DNA of 64,000 bases from Abiotrophia sp. HMSC24B09 (GTDB lineage: Bacteria > Bacillota > Bacilli > Lactobacillales > Aerococcaceae), in NCBI RefSeq assembly GCF_001815865.1, contig NZ_KV822195.1, positions 124,001 through 188,000 of the forward strand, read 5' to 3'. This document shows positions 49,254-58,124 of the stretch, in pieces (within the stretch, counting starts at the first letter, position 1; every line of letters begins with the position of its first letter). The notes beneath the pieces were generated by a model. The model ran no database searches. It was not told the DNA's origin and saw nothing but the letters and a program-made list of their open reading frames with translations. A program made the translations under genes and the position numbers.

Positions 49254-50622
49254 AGAATACCGCACGGTCAGTGAAGTAGTAGGCCCCTTAATGTTGGTTG
49301 AAGACGTCCAAGGAGTTCGCTTTAACGAACTGGTGGAAATCCGCCTACATAATGGTGAGTTCCGCCAAGGGCAAGTCTTGGAAGTCCAAGAAGACAAAGC
49401 CTTGGTCCAACTCTTTGAAGGTTCGGCTGGTATTAACCTAGCTAGCGCCAAGGTACGGTTTACTGGTAAACCCCTGCATTTGGGGGTTTCGGAAGACATG
49501 GTCGGCCGTGTCTTCAACGGCATGGGGGAAGCCATCGACGGTGGCCCAGACCTCATTCCTGAACAATACCTTGACATTGATGGTCAGGCTATTAACCCGG
49601 TTGCGCGGGATTATCCGGATGAATTCATTCAGACTGGGATTTCGGCCATTGACCACCTCAATACCTTGGTTCGGGGGCAGAAATTACCTGTCTTCTCAGG
49701 TTCAGGTCTGCCTCATAAGGAATTAGCCGCACAGATTGCCCGCCAAGCAACTGTACTTAACTCAGATGAAAACTTCGCCGTAGTCTTTGCTGCTATGGGG
49801 ATTACCTTTGAAGAAGCAGAATTCTTTATGAATGACCTGCGTGAAACAGGTGCTATGGACCGTTCCGTCCTCTTCATTAACTTGGCCAATGACCCAGCTA
49901 TCGAACGGATTGCAACTCCTCGGATTGCCCTGACGACAGCAGAATACTTGGCTTATGAGAAGGATATGCACGTTCTGGTTATTATGACCGACATGACCAA
50001 CTACTGCGAAGCCTTGCGTGAAGTCTCGGCAGCACGTCGGGAAGTGCCAGGTCGTCGTGGTTATCCAGGTTATCTCTATACCAACCTGTCTACCCTCTAC
50101 GAGCGTGCTGGGCGGATTATTGGTAAGAAGGGTTCTGTTACCCAAATTCCAATTTTGACCATGCCAGAAGATGACATTACCCATCCAATTCCTGACTTGA
50201 CTGGTTATATCACCGAAGGTCAAATTATTCTGTCACGGGATCTCTATAATAGTGGTTACCGGCCACCAATTAATGTCCTACCATCCCTGTCCCGTCTTAA
50301 AGATAAGGGGTCAGGTGAAGGTAAGACCCGTTACGACCATGCGCCAACCATGAACCAGCTCTTTGCAGCTTATGCGACTGGTAAGCAGGCTAAGGAATTA
50401 GCTGTCGTTTTAGGGGAGTCGGCTCTGTCCGATGTGGACCGTAAATACATTGAGTTCACTAACCGTTTTGAAGAAGAGTATATCAACCAAGGTTTCTATA
50501 CCAACCGTTCAATCCAAGAAACCTTAGACTTGGGTTGGGAATTGCTTTCTATCTTGCCACGGACAGAACTCAAGCGGATTAAGGATGATATGTTGGATAC
50601 CTTCCTTAAACCAGCAGAATAG
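49240..50622 (+). CDS. ntpB: V-type ATPase regulatory subunit B (NtpB)
   Basis: NtpB alternates with NtpA in the head and does not itself catalyse. The 460-residue protein has the subunit B segments [35 protein letters not shown] (no Walker A Lys-Thr in the classical place) and [24 protein letters not shown] lies before ATG 49240. It overlaps ntpA by 14 bases. Confidence 0.97.
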   Translation: MAVIKEYRTVSEVVGPLMLVEDVQGVRFNELVEIRLHNGEFRQGQVLEVQEDKALVQLFEGSAGINLASAKVRFTGKPLHLGVSEDMVGRVFNGMGEAIDGGPDLIPEQYLDIDGQAINPVARDYPDEFIQTGISAIDHLNTLVRGQKLPVFSGSGLPHKELAAQIARQATVLNSDENFAVVFAAMGITFEEAEFFMNDLRETGAMDRSVLFINLANDPAIERIATPRIALTTAEYLAYEKDMHVLVIMTDMTNYCEALREVSAARREVPGRRGYPGYLYTNLSTLYERAGRIIGKKGSVTQIPILTMPEDDITHPIPDLTGYITEGQIILSRDLYNSGYRPPINVLPSLSRLKDKGSGEGKTRYDHAPTMNQLFAAYATGKQAKELAVVLGESALSDVDRKYIEFTNRFEEEYINQGFYTNRSIQETLDLGWELLSILPRTELKRIKDDMLDTFLKPAE

Positions 50623-50633
50623 GGGGATGGAAG

Positions 50634-51257
50634 ATGGCGCGCTTAGATGTCAAACCGACCCGGATGGAACTTAATAACCTCAAGGATCGTCTGAAAATCG
50701 CCAGTCGTGGCCACAAGCTCCTCAAGGATAAGCGGGATGAATTGATGAGACAGTTCATTGAATTAATCCGGCAGAACAACCAACTTCGTCAGAAGGTGGA
50801 AGGGAACTTAGTTGAAGGCATGCAAGACTTCGTATTGGCTAAGTCGGTAGAGAGTGATGCTATGGTGCAGGAACTCTTTGCCGTACCATCCAAGGAAGTG
50901 GCCCTAGAAATTCGTCAGGACTCCATCATGAGTGTGGCGGTGCCTAAGCTCTTCGCAGATGTCAAGGAAGCAGCCAATGCTAGCGAAGTACCTTACTCCT
51001 ATGTCGGGTCCAACAGCGAAATGGACCAGGCTATTGGCTCGATTACGGCCTCCCTAGACGACCTCTTGAAGTTAGCGGAAATCGAGAAGACTTGCCAACT
51101 CATGGCAGATGAGATTGAAAAAACACGTCGCCGTGTTAATGGTTTAGAGTATCAGATTATTCCGCAGTTAGAAGAGACCATCTACTATATCGAAATGAAG
51201 CTTGAAGAAGCCGAACGGGCCAACCTGATTCGGATGATGAAAGTGAAAAATATGTAA
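50634..51257 (+). CDS. ntpD: V-type ATPase subunit D (NtpD)
   Basis: This is the rotating central shaft. The 207-residue protein is the typical antiparallel coiled coil with [20 protein letters not shown] at its N terminus and [19 protein letters not shown] near the C terminus. It closes the operon, followed by a strong terminator. The order F-I-K-E-C-G-A-B-D equals that of E. hirae ntp; downstream ntpH and the potassium gene ntpJ are not present. Confidence 0.95.
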   Translation: MARLDVKPTRMELNNLKDRLKIASRGHKLLKDKRDELMRQFIELIRQNNQLRQKVEGNLVEGMQDFVLAKSVESDAMVQELFAVPSKEVALEIRQDSIMSVAVPKLFADVKEAANASEVPYSYVGSNSEMDQAIGSITASLDDLLKLAEIEKTCQLMADEIEKTRRRVNGLEYQIIPQLEETIYYIEMKLEEAERANLIRMMKVKNM

Positions 51258-51261
51258 GCCT

Positions 51262-51291
51262 AAGAGGCTGGGAACCATCCCAGCCTCTTTT
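51262..51291 (+). terminator. Terminator of the ntp operon
   Basis: A 12-bp stem (51262-51273 with 51278-51289), a 4-base loop and T4. The arm GAGGCTGGGA is shared with the glpF terminator at 56691. Confidence 0.9.
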
Positions 51292-51370
51292 GTCGTGTGT
51301 AGACTTAGACACATATTTTTAAAGATTTCCTTATCGCCAGAGGTCATCCATTTAGTTTGATGGGTATTTG

Positions 51371-51379
51371 TGATAGAAT
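51371..51379 (+). promoter_or_regulatory. Extended -10 promoter of murI operon
   Basis: TGA-TAGAAT at 51371-51379, 43 bases before the start, without a good -35. Bases 51292-51370 hold no gene. Confidence 0.5.
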
Positions 51380-51421
51380 AGAAGTAAGCGTATTAGAAAG
51401 TCTAGTTAAGGAATGAATGTC

Positions 51422-52273
51422 ATGAAAGATTTACCAATTGGCTTTATCGATTCAGGTTATGGGGGCCTGACAGTGGTCAAGCAGAGCCTCAAGCAACTGC
51501 CTAATGAATCCATTATTTACTTGGGGGACAATGCCCGTTGCCCATATGGACCACGGTCCATGGAAGAGGTTAAAGACTATATTTGGCAGTTAACCCGTTT
51601 CCTGCTTAAAAAAGGAATTAAGATGCTAGTCATTGCCTGCAATACCGGGACAGCTGCAGCCTTGGAAGAGATTCGCCAGACCTTGGATATTCCAGTGGTC
51701 GGGGTCATTCATCCTGGTAGCCGGGCTGCCATTGAGCGGACAGAGAATAACCATATCGGCGTTATCGGGACCCAGGGGACCATTGCAAGTAACCTTTATG
51801 AACGGGTCATGAAGGATAAGGCAGACTATCTGCAGGTTACGAGTGTGGCCTGCCCAAGCTTTGTCCAATTAGTAGAAAATCACCAGCTTAATAGCCCTCT
51901 GGCCTGGCAACAGGTTAGAGAAAGCTTAAGTGCCTTTGACCAGACAGGGATTGATACTCTGGTCATGGGTTGCACCCATTATCCCCACCTCAAGCCACTG
52001 ATTCAGGCGGTCATGGGGCAAGGAGTGACCTTGATTGATTCAGGCGTAGAGACCTTGAATGAGGTCAGCATGCTCTTAGACTATTTTGGTTTGAGTCGCA
52101 GTGCCAAAGACGCGCAGATTCAGCCACCAAGCCAGCATTTCTATACGACAGGGGATGCAAAGCAATTTGCTCAGTTCGTGACTGCTTGGTTGGAACAAGC
52201 AGAGCCAAGCATCGGTCAGTGCCAAATTGAAGGAGATGAGATTCTTGAAGTTAGTCATCGCAACGCAGAATAA
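51422..52273 (+). CDS. murI: Glutamate racemase
   Basis: This enzyme makes D-glutamate for peptidoglycan. The 283-residue protein starts IGFIDSGYGGLTV, has the catalytic cysteine pair in ACNTGTAAA and MGCTHYPHL, and GDNARCPYGPR. ATG 51422 is nine bases after TAAGGA; the in-frame ATG at 51413 touches the ribosome site. It overlaps rdgB by 29 bases and begins a four-gene unit. Confidence 0.96.
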   Translation: MKDLPIGFIDSGYGGLTVVKQSLKQLPNESIIYLGDNARCPYGPRSMEEVKDYIWQLTRFLLKKGIKMLVIACNTGTAAALEEIRQTLDIPVVGVIHPGSRAAIERTENNHIGVIGTQGTIASNLYERVMKDKADYLQVTSVACPSFVQLVENHQLNSPLAWQQVRESLSAFDQTGIDTLVMGCTHYPHLKPLIQAVMGQGVTLIDSGVETLNEVSMLLDYFGLSRSAKDAQIQPPSQHFYTTGDAKQFAQFVTAWLEQAEPSIGQCQIEGDEILEVSHRNAE

Positions 52274-52847
52274 AGGCAAAGTAGCCGAATTTGAACGTCT
52301 TTTGGGGCCTAAGGGCATTGAAGTTGTCTCGCTTTTAGACTATCCTGATTTACCAGAGGTTGAAGAGACGGGGGATAGTTTCGAAGCCAATGCCCGACTC
52401 AAGGCAGAAAGCATTGCTAAGCTTTTGAATTTACCAGTCTTAGCAGACGATTCGGGTCTAGTAGTACCTTATCTAAATGGTGCGCCTGGCATCTATTCGG
52501 CTCGCTATGCCGGCCAACCTAAGTCTGACCAAGCCAATATTGACAAGCTCTTGCGGGAAATGAGTCAAGCCAGTGGGGACCAACGTCAGGCCTACTTCGT
52601 CACTTGCCTAGTGTTGGCCTCGCCTAACCATGACAGCCATGTCGTAGAAGGGCGGGCCTATGGGACTATTGCTCTGGAGCCAAGTGGAGATTCTGGCTTT
52701 GGCTATGACCCAGTTTTCTATGTGGACCAAGAAGGGGCTACCTTTGCCCAAATCCCACTAAGTCGTAAGAACCAAATTAGCCATCGGGCCAATGCCATTA
52801 AGGCCCTCCTGGCTAGCCTACCTGAATGGCTTGAGGTGACAGCATGA
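52245..52847 (+). CDS. rdgB: XTP/dITP diphosphatase (RdgB/HAM1 family)
   Basis: This house-cleaning enzyme hydrolyses noncanonical purine triphosphates such as ITP and XTP. The 200-residue protein begins LVIATQNKGKVAEFERLL and has the family motifs SFEANARLKA, LADDSGLVVPYLNGAPGIYSARYAG and GFGYDPVFY. The TTG at 52245 is nine bases after AAGGAG; the in-frame ATG at 52236 sits inside the ribosome site. Overlaps murI and, by four bases, yfcE. Confidence 0.94.
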   Translation: MKLVIATQNKGKVAEFERLLGPKGIEVVSLLDYPDLPEVEETGDSFEANARLKAESIAKLLNLPVLADDSGLVVPYLNGAPGIYSARYAGQPKSDQANIDKLLREMSQASGDQRQAYFVTCLVLASPNHDSHVVEGRAYGTIALEPSGDSGFGYDPVFYVDQEGATFAQIPLSRKNQISHRANAIKALLASLPEWLEVTA

Positions 52848-53398
52848 AAATCTTATTAATGAGTGACAATCATGGCCGTTGGCCTAAAGTCCATGAATTA
52901 GTTGAGTATTACCGGCCACAAGTTGATCTTATTCTGCATTGTGGTGACTCAGAGTTTGCCCCTGATGATCCCGTCTGGGAAAAAGTAGATGCGGTGGTAA
53001 CCGGTAATAATGACTATGACCCAGAATATCCGGATGAATTGATTATCAATACTCGCCAAGGGCGTATTTTCCTGACGCATGGCCATTTCCACAATGTCTA
53101 CTTTAATAGCAAACGGATGGTCAAGGCGGCTCATGACAATCACTGCCAGTTTGCCTTCCACGGCCATACCCATGTAGCCTATGCCAAGATTGAGGATGGT
53201 GTCTTGCTCTGCAATCCGGGTAGCCTTAACTACTCACGGGGCTCCTTACCTTATCGGACCTATGCCATCCTAACTTTTGAACCTCAAACTGTTAAAGTTG
53301 AGTTCTACGATGATGACAAACATCGCTTGGATCAGTTGACCCAAGTTTTTGATCGAAATTTACTTGAGGAGGCTGGACATGATACATCCCAAAATTGA
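52844..53398 (+). CDS. yfcE: YfcE-family metallophosphoesterase
   Basis: The 184-residue protein has the calcineurin-type metal motifs MSDNHGRW, HCGDSEF, GNNDYD, LTHGHFHNVYF and GHTHVAY, so binuclear metal phosphoesterase activity is expected; the natural substrate is unknown. ATGA overlap with rdgB. Its 3' end overlaps cbpB by 20 bases. Confidence 0.92.
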   Translation: MKILLMSDNHGRWPKVHELVEYYRPQVDLILHCGDSEFAPDDPVWEKVDAVVTGNNDYDPEYPDELIINTRQGRIFLTHGHFHNVYFNSKRMVKAAHDNHCQFAFHGHTHVAYAKIEDGVLLCNPGSLNYSRGSLPYRTYAILTFEPQTVKVEFYDDDKHRLDQLTQVFDRNLLEEAGHDTSQN

Positions 53399-53876
53399 AG
53401 CCTTAGTGGCTAGCAAGATGCTGGACTTCATGATTCCAGCGGATAATGTTGCCAATGTGATTGACCAACATACCCTAAGTACCGGGCTTTTAATCTTAAC
53501 CCAGTCCAACTATACCATGATTCCGGTTTTGTCAGCCGAGTCTAAGTTGATGGGGGTCATCTCCATGTCCATGATCATCAAAGCCGTCATGACGGTAGAT
53601 GCCATTGAAATGGAGCGCCTGGACGAGCTGAGGGTTCGTGATGTTATGCTGAGTCAACCGGTGCGTGTCCAAGCTAATTGTCATTTAGCGGATGTGCTCA
53701 ACTACTTAATTGACCAGAACTTTGTCTGTGTGGTGGATGGGGATAACCGTTTCTTAGGCATTATTACTCGTAAGAACGTTATGCAGCGTCTAACCCACCT
53801 TCTGCATTTGACTTCCAATCCTGGAGAGGTGGCTCGCCTTATTAAACTTTTCGAGACTGCTGAGGCAGTGGTCTAG
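53379..53876 (+). CDS. cbpB: CBS-pair protein (CbpB-like c-di-AMP receptor)
   Basis: The 165-residue protein consists of two CBS motifs: about 8-80 (TQSNYTMIPVLSAESKLMG) and about 80-150 (VRDVMLSQPVRVQANC and FVCVVDGDNRFLGIITRKN). In Listeria and streptococci the orthologue CbpB binds c-di-AMP and relays to the stringent response; here this is inferred from gene order (murI-rdgB-yfcE-cbpB) and domain content. ATG 53379 follows GAGGAGG; the longer frame overlaps yfcE further without a ribosome site. Confidence 0.87.
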   Translation: MIHPKIEALVASKMLDFMIPADNVANVIDQHTLSTGLLILTQSNYTMIPVLSAESKLMGVISMSMIIKAVMTVDAIEMERLDELRVRDVMLSQPVRVQANCHLADVLNYLIDQNFVCVVDGDNRFLGIITRKNVMQRLTHLLHLTSNPGEVARLIKLFETAEAVV

Positions 53877-53897
53877 CAAAGGGGGCAGACAGAGACA

Positions 53898-54710
53898 GTG
53901 GATGTCTTCAACCAAATTAGTCATTTAGCCTGGCCGGAAATTCTCAACCGGCTCTGGCAATTCTTCCTAGTAACGGTCATCTTTTGGCTGGGGAGAGGCT
54001 TGGTCAATCGCTTTTTCGAATCTAGATTGCGCCACAAGGTCTTCCAGGTAGCACCTAAGACTTCACCTCAAAGACTCCAGACCATTTGGACCATTACTAA
54101 GAATGCTATTAACTATGCCTTTTATTTCTTCTATGTCTATGCTGTTCTAGGTATCCTAGGTTTTCCAGTTTCAACCTTAGTAGCCGGGGCCGGGATTGCC
54201 GGGGTAGCCGTCGGGTTAGGGATCAAGGACTTCATTACCGATGTGGTCAATGGCTTCTTCATTATTTTGGAGGGACAATACGAAGTAGGCGAAGAAGTCA
54301 AAATCGGGGACATTCGAGGCAAGGTCCAGACGGTGGGAATTCGGACGACCATTATCCAGGGAACCAGTGGCAATCGCTACTATATTCCAAATGGAGATAT
54401 TAGTATTGTCAATAACCTTAGTCGGGAGAACCGCCAAATCGTCATTGATTTACCCATTACGGACCAGACCCAGCTGGAAGACTTGGCCCATCAGGTTCAA
54501 GTCATAACGGAGGGGCTGAGCCAGGACTATGCAGAGGATTTAACAGCTGAACCGGTTATTAGCGGTGTGGTCAAGGATACGACCACAGGGAAATTTTATT
54601 ATCAGATTTCCTTCTATGTGACCAACGGTGCTCAGGGGCGGTTGACAGGGGCATTTTATTTCCGCTATTTGACTCAGCTTCAACAGGCTGGGATTCATCT
54701 CTTGGATTAA
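53898..54710 (+). CDS. MscS-family mechanosensitive channel
   Basis: These channels release solutes on osmotic downshock. The 270-residue protein has three membrane helices and the pore-lining helix VAGAGIAGVAVGLGIKDFITDVV (conserved Gly/Ala spacing), then the beta domain GDIRGKVQTVGIRTTIIQ and PNGDISIVNNLSR. The start is GTG 53898 with a weak purine-rich site (AAAGGGGGC), so the start is uncertain. It follows cbpB by 21 bases; no terminator was recognised after it. Confidence 0.92.
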   Translation: MDVFNQISHLAWPEILNRLWQFFLVTVIFWLGRGLVNRFFESRLRHKVFQVAPKTSPQRLQTIWTITKNAINYAFYFFYVYAVLGILGFPVSTLVAGAGIAGVAVGLGIKDFITDVVNGFFIILEGQYEVGEEVKIGDIRGKVQTVGIRTTIIQGTSGNRYYIPNGDISIVNNLSRENRQIVIDLPITDQTQLEDLAHQVQVITEGLSQDYAEDLTAEPVISGVVKDTTTGKFYYQISFYVTNGAQGRLTGAFYFRYLTQLQQAGIHLLD

Positions 54711-54719
54711 GTGCTTACC

Positions 54720-54748
54720 TTGTTCTCCTCTTAGAATCGTGGTATGAT
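54720..54748 (+). promoter_or_regulatory. Promoter of ytxG-ytxH
   Basis: TTGTTC (54720-54725) and TATGAT (54743-54748) lie 17 bp apart, with TGG before the -10 (extended), 39 bases before the start. Confidence 0.55.
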
Positions 54749-54787
54749 AAGAATAGTAAAGTTTAACGTGAAAGGATTTGAGGCAGA

Positions 54788-55321
54788 ATGGAATGGACAA
54801 GCATTGCGGCCTTGATTGCGGCGCTAGCCTTTGCGCTATTAGTCCTCTTTCTGTGTTGGACCTTAATTGGTTTCAACAAAATCATGAAAGAAGTTAAGCA
54901 AACGGTGGTCGAGGTCAATGATTCCATCAAAATCATTACCAAAGATGTGGACCAACTCTCAATTGAAGTGGAAGGACTTCTTAATAAGTCCAATAGCTTG
55001 GTTGACGATCTGAATGGCAAGTTAGCACAAACTGACCCGCTCTTCAAGGCCGTAGGCGATTTGGGGACTTCAGTCAGTGGCGTACAGGCTTCTACTCGTA
55101 AGGTGACCCAATCCTTCAAGGCAGGCCACTTCTTAAAACGTGTGACACCTTTTGGCAACCGTAAGCAAGAAGCAGAAACTAAGGCACCAGCAGCAGCGGG
55201 TGTCAAACCGACGACGCCTACAGCTGACAAGCCTAAGCCTAAGGCGACCGGATCACAGTTGGATTACTTAATCCAAAAGAAACCGTCACAAACGGCGGGC
55301 GAAATTACACTAAAGAAATGA
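54788..55321 (+). CDS. DUF948 family protein (YtxG-like)
   Basis: The 177-residue protein has one N-terminal membrane helix (about 6-27), a long amphipathic helix region typical of DUF948 (VKQTVVEVNDSIKIITKDVD and on), and a Pro/Ala/Lys-rich tail. In Bacillus the neighbours ytxG-ytxH-ytxJ are general-stress genes; here only the first two are seen. The function is unknown. ATG 54788 follows a GAGG site at short distance. Confidence 0.82.
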   Translation: MEWTSIAALIAALAFALLVLFLCWTLIGFNKIMKEVKQTVVEVNDSIKIITKDVDQLSIEVEGLLNKSNSLVDDLNGKLAQTDPLFKAVGDLGTSVSGVQASTRKVTQSFKAGHFLKRVTPFGNRKQEAETKAPAAAGVKPTTPTADKPKPKATGSQLDYLIQKKPSQTAGEITLKK

Positions 55322-55331
55322 GGTATGAAGC

Positions 55332-55754
55332 ATGTCAAGAAAATCAGGATTTTTTGCAGGTTTAGTATGGGGGAGCCTTGTAGGGGCTGCCGTAGCCCTC
55401 TTGTATGCCCCAAAGGCAGGGAAAGAATTGCGGGAGGACTTGACTGAGCGTGCTCATGAATACAAGGACTTAGCAGGTGAACGTTTTGTTGAATATCGCG
55501 ACCTCGCCTTAGAACGGGCAGGGGAGTACCGCGATTTAGCAGTCGAAAAAGGGGTTAACTTCTATGATGCGGCTAACAGCAAGACGGAAGAAATCCGGGT
55601 GAGCTTAGCTAAATCAGCCCAAGAACTCAAGGACCAATTAGTTCACGCTACCTTCCCTTCAAAACAAGAGGAAGTAGCGGAAGATGCTGAGACGGTTATT
55701 ACGGAGTTCAAGGAAGCCTTAGAACAACAAGCTAACCAAGCAGAAGAAGCCTAA
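55332..55754 (+). CDS. ytxH: YtxH domain protein with 11-residue repeats
   Basis: The 140-residue protein has an N-terminal membrane helix containing the YtxH motif LVGAAVALLYAPKAGKELRE. It continues with three consecutive 11-residue repeats (EYKDLAGERFV, EYRDLALERAG, EYRDLAVEKGV) and more amphipathic helix. Eleven-residue repeats suit a right-handed coiled coil or membrane-surface helix. Stress-related in Bacillus; the molecular role is unknown. It follows DUF948 by ten bases. Confidence 0.85.
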   Translation: MSRKSGFFAGLVWGSLVGAAVALLYAPKAGKELREDLTERAHEYKDLAGERFVEYRDLALERAGEYRDLAVEKGVNFYDAANSKTEEIRVSLAKSAQELKDQLVHATFPSKQEEVAEDAETVITEFKEALEQQANQAEEA

Positions 55755-55761
55755 AAATCTT

Positions 55762-55794
55762 AACTGGAAACGGCGATATCGTTTCCAGTTTTTT
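55762..55794 (+). terminator. Terminator after ytxH
   Basis: AACTGGAAACG (55762-55772) pairs fully with CGTTTCCAGTT (55780-55790), followed by T-run. Confidence 0.9.
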
Positions 55795-55814
55795 GATGGG
55801 CAAAAGTCCTGATA

Positions 55815-55828
55815 AGAAAGCGTTTTGA
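55815..55828 (+). promoter_or_regulatory. Candidate cre (CcpA) site before glpF
   Basis: AGAAAGCGTTTTGA matches 12 of 14 positions of the relaxed cre pattern TGNAANCGNTNNCA-like, lying 16 bp upstream of the -35. Glycerol genes are often under carbon catabolite control. A match of this quality can arise by chance. Confidence 0.35.
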
Positions 55829-55843
55829 AATACAAAATGGCAA

Positions 55844-55872
55844 TTGAAAGCCCCCCTGACATATGGTACACT
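55844..55872 (+). promoter_or_regulatory. Promoter of glpF
   Basis: TTGAAA (55844-55849) and TACACT (55867-55872) lie 17 bp apart, with TGG before the -10, 66 bases before the start. Confidence 0.75.
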
Positions 55873-55937
55873 TAGCAAAGGAATAATCCATCAGCACCAG
55901 ACGGTGCGATTTTCATTATCAAAAGGAGTTATGTAAT

Positions 55938-56681
55938 ATGTCATTAGGCGTACGTTTATTTGCAGAATTTTTAGCCACTGCCATGTTAATCGTCTTAGGT
56001 AACGGGGCTGTTGCCAACGTTGACTTAAAAGGCACCAAAGCGGGTAGCGGTGAAGGAGCTCACGGTTGGAACCTGATTGCGATCGGTTATGGTTTTGCGG
56101 TTATGATGCCAGCTATGATCTTCGGTCACGTCAGCGGTAACCACATCAACCCAGCTTTCACCCTCGGTTTGGCTATCAATGGTAACTTCCCATGGGCAGA
56201 AGTTGTGCCTTACATTGTGGCTCAATTCTTAGGGGCAATGTTCGGTCAACTCTTAGTAGTGGCAATGTACAAGCCTTACTATGATCAAACAACCAACCAA
56301 GCACACATCTTGGGGACTTTCTCAACGGCTAACGCTGCTAACAGCCATTTGAACGGTTTTGTGGGCGAATTTATTGGTTCTTTCATCCTCTTCTTCGCAG
56401 CAGTAGGGATTACCAAAGGGCAAATGTTCGCTAACAACCCAGGTTTGGCTCACTTAGCGCTTGGTTTCTTGGTATGGGCTTTGGTTATCGCAGTCGGTGG
56501 GCCAACCGGTCCAGCCCTCAACCCAGCTCGTGACTTAGGTCCACGTTTGGTTCACCAATTCTTACCACTTAAGAACAAAGGGGACTCTAACTGGTCTTAC
56601 GCTTGGGTACCAGTACTTGCGCCAATCTGTGCTGCCATTTTAGCAGTCTTTGTATTCAACACTTTCTTCTTAGTTAAATAA
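55938..56681 (+). CDS. glpF: Aquaglyceroporin / glycerol uptake facilitator
   Basis: This channel passes glycerol and possibly water or other small solutes. The 247-residue protein has six membrane helices and the two pore boxes GNHINPAFTLG (NPA) and GPALNPARDLGPR (NPAR-D). The Asp after the second NPAR is typical of GlpF-type rather than water-only channels. AAAAGGAG precedes ATG 55938. No glpK or glpO is adjacent. Terminator follows. Confidence 0.93.
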   Translation: MSLGVRLFAEFLATAMLIVLGNGAVANVDLKGTKAGSGEGAHGWNLIAIGYGFAVMMPAMIFGHVSGNHINPAFTLGLAINGNFPWAEVVPYIVAQFLGAMFGQLLVVAMYKPYYDQTTNQAHILGTFSTANAANSHLNGFVGEFIGSFILFFAAVGITKGQMFANNPGLAHLALGFLVWALVIAVGGPTGPALNPARDLGPRLVHQFLPLKNKGDSNWSYAWVPVLAPICAAILAVFVFNTFFLVK

Positions 56682-56690
56682 AGACCTTTT

Positions 56691-56718
56691 AGAGGCTGGG
56701 ATTATCCCAGCCTCTTTG
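56691..56718 (+). terminator. Terminator after glpF
   Basis: AGAGGCTGGGA (56691-56701) and TCCCAGCCTCT (56705-56715), loop TTA, short T-run. The arms equal those of the ntp terminator. Confidence 0.82.
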
Positions 56719-56781
56719 CTTGTCTAGTAATCAGTCAACCTTAGTTGGTTGCTTACTTAAGCACTCTTTGCCTAGCTGGGA

Positions 56782-56810
56782 GTGACTCCCGTTGGGCTTC
56801 GTGGTATAAT
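56782..56810 (+). promoter_or_regulatory. Promoter of ypiA-ypiB-cca-dinG
   Basis: GTGACT (56782-56787) and TATAAT (56805-56810) are 17 bp apart, with TGG before the -10, 18 bases before the start. Bases 56719-56781 show no gene. Confidence 0.65.
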
Positions 56811-56827
56811 GAAGGTGGAGGTGTCTT

Positions 56828-58096
56828 ATGAGTGAATTAAGCCGTTGGATTGAAGCCTGTGAGGAATGTCAATCCCTAGACCAAGTCAATAGTGTCTTAG
56901 AAGGAGCACTCCTAGAGGCACCAGATGATAGCCAAACCTATCAGGGTCTGCTAGATTTATCGGATTACTTTGCTAAGCGGGGCTATCGGGAGTGGCAAGT
57001 CTGGCTCTTAGACCAGCTTTATCAGCTAACCCATAAGAAAAAGGTTGCCTACTATCTGGCCAAGGCCTGCTTCCAGCTGGCCGATTATCCCAGTGCCTAT
57101 GAATGGTTGAGCCGGGCCAAGACAGACCAAGCCGTCTTTCTTGTCCAATGGTTAGAGGCTCAGATTCTCTTTGAACTGGGGCAAGTAAAGGCCTGCCAGA
57201 AGGTATTACAGGACTTAATTCAAACCTATCCGACTCGATTTGAGCCCTATCAACTGCTAGCTCAAGTCAAGATTGAAGAGGGGGACTATAGCAAGGCCAA
57301 GGACTACTATCAAGTCTTGCTAGACTACTTTTCAGATAAGGTGGACCGAGCCTTGATTCGGCAACGGCTTCTGGCTTTAGCTTTAGAAGATGAGATGATT
57401 CAGCTAGAATGGATTCAATCCCTAGTAAGTTGGGAAGACCTGCCGCTGGTTAGTGCGGAAGATTACTACCTCTTGGCCTTGGCCTATCAAAAGGTGGGGC
57501 ATCTGGCTCTCGCTTATGAGGCTGTTCTACAAGCTCTTGCCCTGGACTCAGATTCCGTGGACATCCACTACTTAGTGGCAGAATTGGCTTTAGGCCTGGG
57601 ACACCAAGCTAGCTTGAGGGAAAATCTTGACTGGCTCTTTCAAGTGACTCTGGCAGATGATGGACGCCTGGCGGATTATCTGGCCTTATGCCAGGCCATT
57701 GACTATCTGACGCCGGCTATTAAGGACAAATTATTGGATGCCTACCTGCTCCAGGAAAATGAAGACTTGACCTATGCCATTGCCACCTATCTGATTGCTT
57801 GGTTAGCTCAGCATGAGGGTGCCCAGGAAGCCTTAGAGGTCTTAGATACTCTGGCGCCAGACTTTCCAGATCCCGAGTATCTGTCTTGTCTCTATGCACC
57901 ACTCTATGCAGACCTAGGCCAGCGGGAGCAGGCTCAAGAGGCCTATCAAGAGGCCTTGGACCTGATGGCAGGAGATCAGGATTTTTGGTTACAAGCCCGT
58001 CAGTATTTTGTGGCTTGGGGTTTAGACCGAGAAGTCGCTACTTTAGACCGGATTTTGGCGGAAGCAGACCATGAGTCTCAGGATATAGAAGAGTAA
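56828..58096 (+). CDS. Tetratricopeptide repeat protein (YpiA-like)
   Basis: The 422-residue protein is made of helical TPR-type repeats from about 40 to 410 (for example FEPYQLLAQVKIEEGDYSKA and DYYLLALAYQKVGHLALAYE), with no signal peptide, and an acidic C terminus. TPR proteins serve as protein-binding scaffolds. YpiA precedes ypiB in Bacillus, as here; no partner is proven. AAGGTGGAGG precedes ATG 56828. Head of a conserved cluster. Confidence 0.88.
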   Translation: MSELSRWIEACEECQSLDQVNSVLEGALLEAPDDSQTYQGLLDLSDYFAKRGYREWQVWLLDQLYQLTHKKKVAYYLAKACFQLADYPSAYEWLSRAKTDQAVFLVQWLEAQILFELGQVKACQKVLQDLIQTYPTRFEPYQLLAQVKIEEGDYSKAKDYYQVLLDYFSDKVDRALIRQRLLALALEDEMIQLEWIQSLVSWEDLPLVSAEDYYLLALAYQKVGHLALAYEAVLQALALDSDSVDIHYLVAELALGLGHQASLRENLDWLFQVTLADDGRLADYLALCQAIDYLTPAIKDKLLDAYLLQENEDLTYAIATYLIAWLAQHEGAQEALEVLDTLAPDFPDPEYLSCLYAPLYADLGQREQAQEAYQEALDLMAGDQDFWLQARQYFVAWGLDREVATLDRILAEADHESQDIEE

Positions 58097-58124
58097 AGCT
58101 AAGTCTCAGAAAGGAGGAAACACT

